Of a stretch of 35,174 nt of DNA, positions 19,063 through 31,292 are shown in pieces (the stretch's first letter is position 1; the number at the start of each line of letters is the position of its first letter). Origin of the DNA: Macrocybe gigantea (Eukaryota > Basidiomycota > Agaricomycetes > Agaricales > Callistosporiaceae); contig SJRY01000198.1 of the NCBI GenBank assembly GCA_011319805.1, forward strand, positions 1-35,174, read 5' to 3'. The notes beneath the pieces are model-generated. The model made no database searches. It was not told the origin of the DNA and saw nothing but the letters and a program-made list of their open reading frames with translations. The position numbers and the translations under genes were made by a program.

Positions 19063-20596
19063 TAGAGCTGAGAAGAAGCACTGCTTCGCTGGCTGACTAT
19101 GTATCATCGAATATGAATATAAGGGACATTCCTGATCTTAAAGAATATTTCAAACGAGAAGGTGCACGAGAGTTCGGTCTCATAAGAGGATATACCCTAC
19201 CCTGGGTAGCTCAACAGATTTACCAGCAGGACGAGTCTAAGGCATACACAATCCTTAAGGCATGGACAGATCAATCATAACAGAAGGACATCTCATTGGA
19301 AAAGCTTCGTGAGATCAATCAAATGAATGACCACGATGCACTTCATATGTTATACAACCTCAGACAAAAACTACGATTTGTCAGAGGTGGCAATGGAAAC
19401 CAAATGGATGTACCTTTAATAATTATGACTTTGGACACTGGACGGATGTACAGCGTGAAGGCCTTGCTTGACACGGGATGTACTGGATCTTGCATAGATC
19501 AGAAATTTGTTAAGGAAAAGGAAATCAATACAAAAAGATATCCGATTCCTATTCCGGTCCACAATGCGGATGGAACCCATAACATGGCAGGCGATATATG
19601 CGAATATGTCAAACTGAGAGTCCGGTCCAAGACCATGTCAAGCGAATGGTCTTCTCGATTACTGAACTCAGAAAGGGCCAGATCTTCATCGGTTATGAGT
19701 GGGTTAAGCATCCCAACCCTCAGATCGACTGGAAGATAGAGAAGATCACATTTGATCGATGCTCCAAAGAGTGTCAGTGAATTGTCTGAAAAGGAAACCC
19801 TGAAGATGATGATACCTCTATTGAGACAAATGAGGTAGACTTCGAACATGGAGAGAAACTCTTGATGATTGATGTGAACCAAGAGTTCCATCTAAGGTCT
19901 TTCCAGACAATGGCTTTCAAACTAGCAGAAGCGATGGCAAAAGTGACAAAGGCTAGAACCTTTGAGGAAATCGTACCAGAAGAATATCACTGTTTCAAGG
20001 ATTCAGTGTTTGGAAAAGAGTCGTTCAATGAACTACCACTACGATGACCTTGGGACTATGCAATCGAACTTATCCCAGGAGTTAAACTCCAAGATTGCAA
20101 GGTCTATCCTCTGATGCTGGATGAACAAAAACAGCTGGATGCCTTTTTAGATGAAAATCTGAACACCGGATGAATTAGACCATCAAAGTCACCAATAGCC
20201 TTGCTTTTCTTCTTCGTAAAAAAGAAGGATGGATTCCTATGACCTGTACAGGATTATGGAAAATTAAACGACATGATGATAAAGAACAAATACCTGCTCC
20301 CCTTGATCCAGGAGTTAATCGACAAATTAAAAGGGGCAAAGTTCTTCACGAAGCTTGACATCCAATGGGGATACAACAACATCCGCATGAAAGAAGGCAA
20401 CGAATGGAAAGCCACATTTCGGACAAACCAGGGAATGTTTGAACCCCTGGTTATATTCTTCGGACTGACGAATTCACTGGCTACTTTCCAAACCATGATG
20501 AACACAATTTTCAAGGATGAAATCGATCAGGGACATGTAGTCATTTATATGGATGACATTCTTATCTTCAATAAAGATTTGAATGAACACAGACGA
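19059..20596 (+). pseudogene. B pol, first part (protease and RT palm)
   Basis: Entered by -1 shift from gag. Protease ALLDTGCTGSCIDQKFV near 19465-19515; frames shift near 19630. RT: an INDKYxLP-type block (MIKNKYLLPLIQELID, 20276), FFTKLDIQWGYNN, FGLTNSLATFQ and YMDDILIF near 20550, ending NEHRR at the D2 insertion. The same codons resume LIQCVLEKL after D2. Stops at 19779, 20047, 20173 and 20242 and frame breaks show it is dead. Confidence 0.87.
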
Positions 20597-21725
20597 TGAT
20601 AACTATTGGGTAGCACTAACCTACAAACCAACAAGGTGGAATGAAGGAAGCGTCAGTCCCAATCCGAGGCTGTATAAACTATGAGCTGTTCAAGTCATAG
20701 AGTAACCCGAGGGACTGTAGAGTGAAGGGGAGGGAATGGAACGAAGTGATTATGGATAGTTTCAAGCAGATTTCGGGGTTTTCGAAACAAGGCGGTTAGA
20801 CTTAGCTGAATTCCCGCGTGATATCGAGGGCTTCGGTGAGGGTTTCGGAAGGGTTTCGACTATAGTGACTTCCACGTGAAGCCAGGGATACTGATTTCGA
20901 GACTGAGTACTGTGGCTCCACGCGGGCGTGACACTTTGAGATCAGATAACACAAGGACTCCACACAAGTCATAGACTGCGAGACTGCTGAAGGACTGAGA
21001 CGGTAACTTTTTCTATATCCTTACAAATGCCAAGTACATGGGTTTTTATAGATGAGAAGATTTTGAGTATCGGAATAACCGGCGAAGTTGAAACCGAATG
21101 AGAGAATGTATCGTATGATTTCGAAAGGGTCATTTAGTGGCTGAAACGTCGGGGAGATGTAAGTCCATTCGAAATCTGAACATAAAGGGTGAAACAGTAG
21201 GTAAAAGAACATCCCGAAACCGGTGCCATGCATTGTAGAATGGAACGTGAAAATAATCTAAGGAACGTAGAATGTATCAGTGAAATATGAGTCATGAATT
21301 TCAAAATGAGAGTGGATGAAACGGTAGCATGCTCGAAATCCCTTGTTTCGAATGTACTGCGGCGAGGCAGTGTCGGGAACATGGGAAGGTGTGAGGCGGT
21401 GTGATATTGAAAATGATAGTAGTCTTGCCATATCGGGATCTGGGAATCAGGGGAGGCATATAGGAATAAGACTGCCTGACCGGATTGGGTGGTATAGGAA
21501 GCACAGAATGTCCGGAATGTACGGGTGCGATGCATTTGGCGAAGTGTCAGGGACCTGGAATGGAAGCCTCACGGAGTTGTTGACATCCCGAGTACTCGAA
21601 CGAGAAGTCAGTGGCTGGACTGCGGTATCATGCTGAGGGGGCCGAGTAGTGGTATGATTTCAAATGCAGGGGCGGGATTACCAAATTAGGACTTATCGGC
21701 AGTCAGTGGCACGGAGCGCTCATCA
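20597..21725 (-). repeat. Solo LTR D2 (1129 bp, family D)
   Basis: Inverted copy of D1, the same 1129 bp length, TGATAACTATT...GCGCTCATCA. It has a perfect 4-bp duplication ACGA at 20593-20596 and 21726-21729. Deleting element plus one duplication rejoins the RT of gypsy B (NEHRR + LIQCVLEKL). TATA box on the minus strand at 21041-21050. Confidence 0.92.
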
Positions 21726-21776
21726 ACGACTCATCCAATGTGTACTGGAAAAGCTAAAAGACAATAAGCTTTACCT
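21726..21776 (+). pseudogene. B RT fragment between D2 and A3
   Basis: Seventeen codons of RT thumb (LIQCVLEKLKDNKLYL) continuing the frame interrupted by D2, then cut by the A3 5' LTR. Confidence 0.85.
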
Positions 21777-22096
21777 TGTTACAGATGTCGCCCAAAGGAC
21801 CATTTATTTTCTTATCTTATCTTTCCCACATCCCTTATCTCCCCCGTCATGCTGCGCAGTGCACAGCCATCGAGTCATCCCACTTCCCTAGTCATCCTGA
21901 GTCATCTCCTTCCAGTCTTACTCATCCACAGTCCACAGCATTGCGCAGCCCATGGTCCGTGCTCGAGTACTGTAATGTATATAAGGACTCCCAGATGTAC
22001 CAGTAGTGCTAGGCTTAATATTCCTTTTGCCATCATCTCAAGACTACTCTCGCACTTAGTCTGCCCAAGTCCTTCTGAGATTCGTCTAGCCTAACA
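21777..22096 (+). repeat. A3 5' LTR
   Basis: 320 bp, TGTTACAGATG...GCCTAACA, followed after 2 nt by the PBS block ATATTAAGCCT. Confidence 0.94.
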
Positions 22097-22141
22097 AGAT
22101 ATTAAGCCTCGTCGAGACTTGCTCAGACTCACATACACACC

Positions 22142-23918
22142 ACGTCATGCTTTATCAAAGACTTGATCAACATTCGACGACAAGCGGTCGCCGACCCAGT
22201 GAGCACTAGCACGAGCAACGAGAGCACTTGGCTCAGAGAAGTAGACCAGGCATTGCAGTCCACGCCATTCGCAGAGACAGTCCATGCCACCCGCAGAGAC
22301 ACTAGCAATCCAAACAAATGAAAGAGAGAGCGCACGCCTACACCAAGTAGCGACGACGAAGAGCAGGCATTTCTGAGAGAGTTTGCCTTCACCACCACAG
22401 ACGAGCCTGTTGAGATCCTCAGCGAAGGAGCAGTGCAACTCATTGCAGAACTCTTCCTAGAAGGAGAATACGGGATAAGCCTAGAAGAGCTGTGGTCAGA
22501 CCAGAATCTTCTTGCCGAAGAAGAGGACGAACCCATCTGCAAGAAAACGAGAGAAGAACAAACACAAGCCTGAGACTTTAGGTGACAACAGATCGAGAAC
22601 TATAATCGCCAAACACAGGAGGAAGACATACTGATACAGAAAGGGCACGACGCACAGAGCGTACGACAGAACCAACGAGAACGACACCAGAGTTAAGGAC
22701 ACATAGGAACGAAACCGCCGAACCCCTTCAGAGGACCAATCCGCTGAAGCACTGCATAAGGAAAGAATTGCACCACCGTGGTGAAAGTAAGCAACAGCGA
22801 CTAGGACGAATACTATCAGTGGAGGGAGTGAAAAGGATTACCGAAGACAAATAGACTGACCGCTGCAGAGTGGGCCGATTTTGAACAAGCTTGTAGAATC
22901 GCAGGAGTCGACCTAGACTACTGGAAAGAACAGAGAGAGGAGCGAAGACAGAAACAGCTCCAAGAACAGCAAGCCCAAGTACAAGCACAGCAGACCCAAG
23001 AACAACAGATCCAGGAACAGGAAAGCCAAGACCAAGAGAATGATGAAGAAAACCCCCAAAGGATGACGACAGAATACAAGGGAATCATTGCCGACCCGAA
23101 ATCCTTTACAGGAGATCGAACATCCTTCGATATTTGGTGGAGGAAGATGAAACTTTACATAACCGCACATAGAGACCTTACGGATACACAGAAGATTGGA
23201 GTGGTCCTGTCTAGAATAACCGACGGACCTGGAGCCCACTGGGCATCAAAGAAGATTGACACCACTACCAACCAAAGCACATGGGCCGACTTCATAACCG
23301 AGATAGAGACATGATTCAGCAACGTCATGTTGCCATCACAAGCAGGAAGCAAACTATTCAATATCAGACAAGGAAACCGACCCATCGACGAATTTCTGGA
23401 TGAATTCGTAGACCTCACAGGGAAAGCAGGAATGACAGGAACAGCCCCTCGTTTCCTACTCAAGAAGAGCTTAAACCGAAGGACAGCAGAAGCCGTACAC
23501 TCAATCTCCCACTTCCAACAGATGGAGATGAATATATCAAGACAGTTCGAGTGATTGGACGAAACATTGATGAACACAGAAATGTGATGAGAGGAGAATT
23601 CACAAGCAATCAGCGCAAGACCGGAAATCCAAGCCGAGGAGCAGGACAGGCCATGGAAGTCGACAAAGTATGAAGCAATAACTGCTTCAACTGCAATAAA
23701 CTAGGACACATCTCACGAAACTGCCCGGAACCACGAAAAGGAGCAGCAAATGTCACATGTTTCAACTGTGGCTTAAAGGGACACTATGCATGGAACTGCA
23801 AGAAGAAGAAGAAAGGAAAATCCCAGGTCAGAGAAGTAAAGAAGAAGAAGGAGAGGACGAAGAAGACAAGGATGAAGAAAGCTCTGACAAAGAGGGTTTT
23901 GCCGAAGGGTCCGACTAG
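22142..23918 (+). pseudogene. A3 ORF1 and gag remnant
   Basis: ORF1 starts at ACG (22142) as in A2 and ends at the conserved TAA near 22757. It has extra TGA/TAG stops. The capsid region 23063-23554 is readable and, unlike A2, is continuous through LYITAHRDLTDTQK. Two CCHC knuckles near 23690-23800, an acidic or basic tail depending on one missing base, TAG at 23916. Slippery GGGTTTT at 23894-23900. Confidence 0.8.
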
Positions 23919-26900
23919 GAGGTGCTAAATCGCGACCCATACAACTGAAACAGACTCGCTTCAATACCGGATGTAGATCATCCCATACTCTGAAATACAC
24001 CATTCTCACCAAGCAATCTGAAGCACCAAGGAAAACCATCCAAGGGGACAAACCACCAAAGAGGAAAGAACTCACAGTACCAGCAAGAATACGAACGCGA
24101 AAAGGAATCACAACGATAACACCAGAAGTCGATAGCGGAGCGGATAGGACCTGCATCAACACTGCGATAGTAGCAAAAACAGGACTGAAGACACGACGAA
24201 TCAAGAAGATTCCCATCATAAATGCAGATGGATCACCCAACTGCCAGAAAACAGCAGACCAAGTAGTGGAGGTCCACATCGATATTAAAGGACACAAGAG
24301 CACATGGAAGCCATGTACTCGACATCGGAAAAACTGACATGCTACTAGGACATGACTGGCTTGTCTACCACAACCCAACAATCAAATGGAGGACAGGAGA
24401 AATTGTCTTCGACAGATGCCCTAAAACGTGCAAAATAAACCACCAGATGATTAAGATACAGAAGGTGGCTGAACCAGCAAAAACCACAGCCAGCGACAAG
24501 ACAGGAACCCAGATACCCCCATATCTGATCAGATTCAAACACCTCTTCAAGGAGAAGAACTTTGATCGCTTACCAGACCACAAAGAATGGGACCATGAAA
24601 TAAACTTAATGAAGGATGCACCCAAAACGATACCGAGCAAGGTCTATCCGATGACACAGAAAGAACTAAGGAACTAGATGCCTTCGTCGAAGAAGGATTA
24701 TGAACAGGAAAAATACGCCCATCGAAATCCTTACGCAGCACCCTGCTTCTTTCGCAACAAGAAGGATGGAAGCAAACGACTCATCCAAGACTACCAGGAG
24801 ATAAACAAATATACGGTCAAGGACAAGTTCCCACTACCATGCATCAGCGAGCTCCTCGACGTACTACAAGGAGCAAAGTACTTTAGCAAGATCGATATTA
24901 TCTGGGGATACAATACATGCACATCCGGAAAGGGGACGAATGGAAGGCAGCCTTCCTAACAGCAAGAGGACTCTTCGAACCACAGTCATGTATTTTGGGC
25001 AGTGCAACGCACCAGGCACTTTTAGCTGAATGATGGCGAGCCTCTTCCAAGACCAAATACGAAGAAGAGTGTGCATAATCTATATGGACGACATCATAAT
25101 CATCGGACGAACACGAGAGGAACTCCAAAAGAACACCATAGAAGTCATGGAAATACTGAACAAGAACGACCTATTCATCAAAGGACCGAAATGCGTCTGG
25201 GAATCATCAAAAGTCCCAGTACTAGGATACATCGTAGGAGAAGGGAAGGTAGAAATGGAACCAGAAAAGATCACAGCCGTACAATCCTGGCCAACCCCAA
25301 AGACGAAGAAAGAACTACAAAAGTTCTTGGGATTCACGAACTTTTACCGACGATTCATCAAGGGATATGCAAAGGTCGCTAAACCCCTGACGGAGTTGAC
25401 TGGAAACAAAACATTCCAGTGGACAGACAAGCAACAAGGCGCTTTCAAAGAACTGATCTGACATATAACCTCAGCACCCATTCTAGCACTACCACAGACA
25501 GAAGGAAAATTCCGAGTCGAAACGGACGCCTCAGGATATGCCATTGGAGCGGTACTATCACAACAGCAGAAAGGACTATGGCATCTGATCGCATTCATTT
25601 CGAGATGCATGACCCCAGCAGAGCAAAACTACGAAATCTACGACAAGGAACTTCTTGCAATAATGGTCGCACTAAAGACATGGAGACAATACCTCCTCGA
25701 AGCTCGAGAGAAGTTCGAAATATTGACGGATCACAAAAACCTATCATACTTCCGGAAGCCACAGCGACTCAATTCGAGACAGATTGGCTGGTACCTGAAA
25801 TTACAGGAATATGACTACGAACTATGACACGTACCAGGAAAGGCGAATGGAAAAGCGGATGTCCTGTCACGGATGGCAGGATATGAAGAAAACCTAGCAG
25901 AGAGGATGATACAAATGATCAAAGAAGCAGCATTCATTCGACATCTGGAAGAGAATAATGAACGAGACTTCGAATTTATGATGTTCAGGACGAACACCCA
26001 CAGAAAGAAGAAGCAGAAAATAATGAAACAATACAAACAAGAGGAATCACGATGATCGAATCCTCAAGGATAGAACAAATTCGACAATGCACACGAAGGG
26101 AGACAATTGTAACAACAGGACTGAAGGAAAAACCACACTGGTTCACAGAAGACGACCACATCATATACGTAGGAGGAAAAATCTATGTTCCTCCAGACAA
26201 CAAACTGAAGGAAAACATCATGTTTGAACACCACGACACACCCATCGGAGGACACCCAGGGCAATACCGCATGCACGAGCTCATAAACTGCACCTATTGG
26301 TGGCCATCAATGCTAACGGATATCAAGAAGTATGTCAATGGATGCGAAACATGTCAGCGAAACAAAATCATCCGACAAAAGAAACATGCACCCCTACACC
26401 CGCATGAAATCCCACAGCAACCATGGGAAGATATCGGAGTAGATCTCATAGGACCGCTGCCCAGCTCGAACAGCTTTAATGCCATCGCCGCAGTCACAGA
26501 CCGCCTGACCAAGATGATCCACCTAGTTCCACAAAGACTGAACTCACAGCAGAAGGTCTCGCACACTATACCGAGACAACATGTGGCGGCTTCATGGAAT
26601 CCCACGAAAGATCATCAGTGATCGAGGACCCCAGTTCGCAGCACGATTCATGACAGCACTTCTAAAATTACTCGGAACAAAGCAAAATCTATCAACGCCT
26701 ATCACCCACAGACAGATGGACAGGCGAGCGATCCCACCAAGAAACGGAAGCCTTCCTCAGAAGCTTCACAAACAACTTACAGGACGATTGGGCAGAATGG
26801 ATAGCAATTGCAGAGTACCAATACAATGACAAAGCACACCAGGGAACGAAGGAGACACCATTCTACCTCAACTATGGAATGCACCCCTGGAAGGGAGACT

Positions 26901-27526
26901 GCAGATGACAGAAGAGAATAACCTGGCAGCAAAGGACTTCATCAAAAGAATGAATCAAATACAGAAAGAAGCAAATGCTGCACTGCAGTATGCACAAACA
27001 TGAGCCAAAGACAATTACGATGCGAGACGAAAACCCGCCCATGAATACAAGAAAGGAGATAGAGTATGGCTAGAAGCCACCAATATCACAGTCAATCGAC
27101 CATCAAAGAAGTTATCGGCACTCCGATACGGACCATTCAAGGTGGTTGAAAAGAAAGGAACCTCGGCATATCGCCTGGAACTCCCAGCATCATGGCAGCT
27201 GATACACCCCGTGTTCAATGAAACACTGCTCATGCCTTACAAAGGACCCCGTTTCAAGATACAAGAGCGACCATCACCACCACCCCTGAAATCATAAATG
27301 ATGAAGAAGAGTACGAGATAGAAGAGATCCTAAAAAGGAAGAAACAAGGGAGGGGGATACTATTCCTGGTCAAATGGAAAGGATACAGACATGAAGAGAA
27401 CACATGGATCAAAGAGAAGGAACTGGGGAATGCGCAGCAAGCTCTAGACCACTTCCTAAAGAAGACTGCAAACCAGGATAAAAGGATCACGACAAGAGGG
27501 AAGAAGACCAAAAATCGCACTTCATG
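23897..27526 (+). pseudogene. A3 pol and chromodomain remnant
   Basis: Protease VDSGADRTCI near 24130; RT with YMDDIIII near 25085; RNase H ETDASGYAIGAVLSQ near 25520; integrase HHDTPIGG near 26230, DLIGPLPSSNS, SDRGPQF near 26620; GPY/F RYGPF; four-C border near 27283, then chromodomain FLVKWKGYRHEENTW. Interrupted by TGA from CGA at many points (for example 25460, 25828) and by missing bases (24310, 24675, 24925, 25905, 26550). Confidence 0.85.
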
Positions 27527-27922
27527 ACCACCAACGCCCCCATCAGCATCGACAGCAGCGAGGGCAGCCGCGCACCTACCCCCAATTGCCCAAGCGACCT
27601 CGAGAATCTGGCAAGGATTCTCAATGCTAGCGACTACATGGACCCCCTTGCCATCACACTTGGCGCATATATGCGCTATGTTATGACCGTCCGCACGCAC
27701 CTCTGGACCGGGCGAACCCCTGATGGGACCGGCCCCACTGCAGCTGAACGTATCGCGCTTCGCGAGGTGATGGAAATGCTTCATACAGAAAACCGGTGAC
27801 TTAAACTCCTTGCCACCACACTCCATCACATCCGCGCTTATAATGAAGAGCTCATTCATACATGGGCCCTGCGTGCCACGACCGCCTGGGAGACCAATAC
27901 TGGGTGGGGACAGCTGGACTAA
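27524..27922 (+). pseudogene. A3 ORF3 with one TGA
   Basis: ATG at 27524 overlaps the chromodomain TGA (ATGA). The full 132-codon length up to TAA 27920-27922 is retained, with a single in-frame TGA at 27797 (former CGA) in the zipper region. Confidence 0.75.
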
Positions 27923-27959
27923 GGTTTTTCGTGAGGACGCAAATCTAAAGAGAGGGTGA

Positions 27960-28279
27960 TGTTACGGACGCCGCCCAAAGGACTATTCATTTTCTTATCT
28001 TATCTTTCCCACATCCCTTATCTCCCCCATCATGCTGCGCAGCACGCAGCCATTGAGTCATCCCACTTCCCTAGTCATCCTGAGTCATCTCCTTCCAGTC
28101 TTACTCATCCGCAGTCCACAGCATTGCGCAGCCCATGGTCCGTGCTCGAGTACTGTAATGTATATAAGGACTCCCAGATGTACCAGTAGCACTAGGCTTA
28201 ATATTCCTTTTGCCATCATCTCAAGACCACTCTCACACTTAGTCTGCCCGAGTCCTTCTGAGATTCATCTAGCCTAACA
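27960..28279 (+). repeat. A3 3' LTR
   Basis: 320 bp, TGTTACGGACG...GCCTAACA, preceded by PPT AAAGAGAGGG. Confidence 0.94.
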
Positions 28280-28286
28280 GCACTGA

Positions 28287-28721
28287 TGCTAGCTTCGAGC
28301 TTTTGCTACGCAAAACCAAGTCTGTGCGCAGGTCACTCTAACTAACTCTTAAGGGTGAGAGGCGGGGATAAGGATGCTATTTCTAGCCAGCTCGAAGCTG
28401 GATTCTACTAGGTACAATTTAGGTATTTATACATTATGACTACCGAGCATGGACCACGACTATACTAGCCTCATGCTATGTGAAACCCTAAGCCCTTATT
28501 TGCATGAGTAAGAATCCGACTGTGCTCCATGTGTTATCCTGCAGTTACTGCGCAATAACCCTTCACCCTGATCAGCGCTGACGCGTCGTTGTCATAGGGT
28601 TTCCTCAAGTCATCACATTGTATCCTGTTTGTCGCATCGCGGTTTCTGTCACGTGTTCCATCATGTGGCTTTTGAGTCACATGCCCATCATCAAGATAAT
28701 GATTAGCCCTAAATCATAACA
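28287..28721 (-). repeat. Inverted B-family LTR with its PBS (B2 fragment)
   Basis: 28304-28721 is a 418 bp minus-strand relative of the B LTR, clearly diverged. 28287-28303 carries the PBS block of the same family, so this is the 5' end of a second B-family element and not a solo LTR. No target duplication (GTAAT on the right). It sits between A3 and the resumption of B pol. Confidence 0.82.
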
Positions 28722-30023
28722 GTAATGGTGATGGTAGATCAGTTCACTAAAGGAGCCAAATTCATACCAGTCAATATGGAAATCACAGCAGAAGGAGTTG
28801 CTCGCAATCTGCGCAACACCATATTCCTGAACTACGGACTCCTGAAGAAAGTTATCAGCGACAGAGGAGGACAATTTGTCTCTGCATTCATGACAGACCT
28901 CTATGCACTTTTGCGAATTAAAGGAGCCCCTTCAATGCCATATCATCCACAGACCGATGGACAAACAGAACAGGTTAATCAGGAACTTGAACAGTACCTG
29001 AAACTCTTTATGAACTATCAACAAACAGACTGGGCGGATTGGCTACTGATGGCCAAATTTTCCTATAATAACTGAATTCACTTGGTGACCAGATACTCCC
29101 CATTTTACTTGAACCATGGGTGACATCCATACACTGGAAAAGAACCTCCGAAGCATAATGCTAAGTCACAAACTGCTGAGGAGTTCACCGAAATGATGAA
29201 GGAAATTTGGACTAAGGCCAAGACCTCCCTGTTGAAAGCCGCAGAGACAATGAAACGGATATATGACCAGAAACAGAAGCCCGCCTGAGAGTATCATGAG
29301 GGTGATCAAGTCTGGCTGGAAGGAACAAATATCACAACTGACCGGCTGACTGATAAGCTTAACGATAAGCGGTTCGGTCCGTTCAAAATCAAATGGTGAA
29401 TTGGAGACTCGCATATGAACTCAACTACCGGAACATTGGAAAATTCATCCTGTCTGAAATGAATCTGAGCTCACCCCATATATGGCACCGGCATTTCCAC
29501 GACAAAAAGTGGTAACAATTCTGAAATGATCTCCTCCCATCATTGTGGAAGGAGAAAGACAATATGAAGTAGAGGCTGTAATAAACTCCCGATGGAACAG
29601 AGGAAAATTACAGTATAGAATACATTGGAAGGGATATCCCTTAGAGGACGCTACTTGGGAACCTGCTGAAATGTCAACGAAGATGCGCCAAACATGGTCA
29701 TGAAATTTCATCATGAGAATCCTGAAGCGCCATCCCTAGAGAAAGGGCAATGTCAGCTGCCACCCCGACCTGTGCCAAAGAAAGTCATATGAACCCGTCT
29801 CCATCAATCCCAGTTGCCGAAGATCCTCTTTGACCACACGGCTAATGAAGTCTGGGTCTACCTACATGGTCAGCAAATGAAAATGCTACCGAAGAAGGAG
29901 ACCCTTACTGGCTGGATGGCAGACCCAAAAGAAGTCGAAGACTGCTTGGACACAGCCTGGCAGGCATGGCAGCAACGTTGGGATCAGAAAATCATAGGCG
30001 AGGACGAGCGCCAGAAGAACTAG
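28722..30023 (+). pseudogene. B pol, second part (integrase, chromodomain, tail)
   Basis: Integrase core MVMVDQFTKGAKFIPV (first D), SDRGGQFVSAFM (second D) and YHPQTDGQTEQVNQELEQ (E); C-terminal VWLEGTNITTDRL and KRFGPFKI; chromodomain about 29540-29675 (GERQYEVEAVI, YRIHWKGYPLEDATWEP); then an unrecognised tail ending in an open stretch 29814-30023 (FDHTANEVWVYLHGQQMKM, two WQ repeats). Stops TGA at 29073, 29121, 29286 and 29397. The RNase H and integrase HHCC regions are absent. Confidence 0.85.
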
Positions 30024-30068
30024 AAGGATGATGAGGAAGAAGAACATGATTGTGAGGACGCAATCCCT

Positions 30069-30077
30069 AAGAGGGGG
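30069..30077 (+). other. Polypurine tract of gypsy B
   Basis: AAGAGGGGG, 3 nt before the 3' LTR, in a context (gaggacgcaatccct) that resembles the A-family context before its PPT. Confidence 0.7.
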
Positions 30078-30080
30078 TAA

Positions 30081-30497
30081 TGTTATGATTTCAGGACTAA
30101 TCGTTATCTTGATGATGGGCACATGACTCAAGAACCACATGACAAACATGTGACAGAAACTGCAATGCAACAAACAAGGCATCATGCAACAACTCAAGGA
30201 AACCCTATAACAATGACGCATCAGTGCTCATTAGGGCAAAGGGTAATCACATAGTACCTGTAGGACAACATGAGGAGCATAGTCAAATCCTTACTCATGC
30301 AGACAAGGGATAAGGGTTTCACATAACACAAGGATAACACAGTCGTGGTCCATGCTTGGTAGTCATAATGTATAAATACCTAAATTATACATAGCAGAAT
30401 CCAGCTTCGAGCTGGCTAATCATTAGCATTCTTAATCCCCGCCCTTCCTCTTAAGTCAGTAAGAGTGACTTGCATGCAGAATCAGTCTTGTATAGCA
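30081..30497 (+). repeat. B 3' LTR (417 bp)
   Basis: TGTTATGATTT...TATAGCA, then the TGGCC duplication and resumption of copia C. Confidence 0.93.
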
Positions 30498-31265
30498 TGG
30501 CCTGGCTTGCCACACCCCCAACAGGTTCAGTCCTTCTTCTTGCCCTTTCTCTTGGTCTTTGAGCCTGATGCAGCAAGAGCCTCATCCTTGTCATCAGACT
30601 TGGGCTTCCCACCCTTTGACTTTTGGGACTGTAGCTGATCGTATTCCTCTGAAATAGTGGAGATCAGCTCATCAGGGGAGACAGTATGATCCGAAAATTT
30701 TGTGATTGCAAGGAGACTTGAAGCGAAGTTGGAGAGGGTCTGTGGGAGCGATGAAATGATAGTGGAGGTATAATCCTTTTCATGATGTCTACTCCAACAC
30801 TTGCCAACTCTTTCTGTTTGACTTGTAGCTCATCAAGGAACACGTGGACATTGCCATCCTTTCCAATATGGCTCTGCAAGAAGCACATATGCATATCTGT
30901 CTGTGTGTATGCTCCCTTCATGGTATATTCAGTCTTGATAGCTTCCCAGTGCTCCTGCACAGTAGTTTTTGTTCGGATGCTCATGAGGGTGGAGTCAGAG
31001 ATCTTTTGGATGAGTAGCTGGCGAGCTGTGCACTCGCTCTTCTTCATTTAGCGATTTCTGACTCAATGACCTGCCTTCTCTCTTCAGACACCTTTTCAGG
31101 AATAACCGGGCATGGGGACAAGCCATCAAAATGGCCCCAGTGCCCCTTGGCATCAACAGTGTTCTGGAAACGCATGACGAAAATAGCCCAGTTCAATCCA
31201 GAGGGGTCAAGCTTTGGTATGGAAGCCGGTAGGGTGTCAGACAGAGATGTGATGTTGGCAGACAT
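30498..31265 (-). pseudogene. Copia element C, segment 1: gag
   Basis: Minus strand from ATG 31265 (MSANITSLSD; an in-frame ATG at 31286 lies inside the PBS). Copia gag: KLDPSGLNWAIFVMRFQNTV, then after a one-base loss at 31047 KKSECTARQLLIQKISDSTL and a region matching the UBN2-type gag domain (VFLDELQVKQKELASVG). A second shift near 30783 gives SPDELISTISEEYDQL and a Lys-rich tail, a TGA near 30530, and the first half of the zinc knuckle (CWGCGKPG), cut by gypsy B at 30498. Confidence 0.88.
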
Positions 31266-31277
31266 GTCAGTGGATGT

Positions 31278-31290
31278 GGGGCCCATAACC
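31278..31290 (-). other. Primer binding site of copia C (half-tRNA type)
   Basis: GGTTATGGGCCCC on the minus strand, 2 nt after the presumed LTR end CTCTCA. As I recall, Drosophila copia has nearly the same block, complementary to the anticodon arm of initiator Met tRNA, so C probably uses a half-tRNA primer. Confidence 0.65.
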
Positions 31291-31292
31291 TA

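Larger units (their letters stand above)
21777..28279 (+). mobile_element. Gypsy family A, copy A3 (full length, degenerate)
   Basis: 6503 bp plus-strand element with 320 bp LTRs that differ from each other at many transitions. All A-family parts are present in order. The flanks TACCT (21772-21776) and GCACT (28280-28284) do not match, so the original insertion site has been rearranged. Many CGA-to-TGA stops and single missing bases. Confidence 0.93.
16793..30497 (+). mobile_element. Gypsy family B, degenerate chromovirus with nested insertions
   Basis: Plus-strand Ty3/gypsy element with 417 bp LTRs at both ends, inserted in the copia C zinc-knuckle codons. Flanks are TGGCT (16788-16792) and TGGCC (30498-30502), a 5-bp duplication with one transition. 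Own sequence: 16793-20596, 21726-21776 and 28722-30497. The rest is solo LTR D2, gypsy A3 and an inverted B-family LTR. The RNase H domain and integrase N-terminus are missing. Stops are mostly TGA/TAG/TAA explicable by C-to-T or G-to-A changes. Confidence 0.92.

Noticed and set aside
28304..28721. Simple solo LTR of family B
   Set aside because: It carries the adjoining PBS block and lacks a target duplication.
16724..30497. CRISPR arrays, phage genes or tRNA genes
   Set aside because: No regularly spaced repeats and no cloverleaf-like sequence were seen, and the context is eukaryotic. The long repeats are LTRs.
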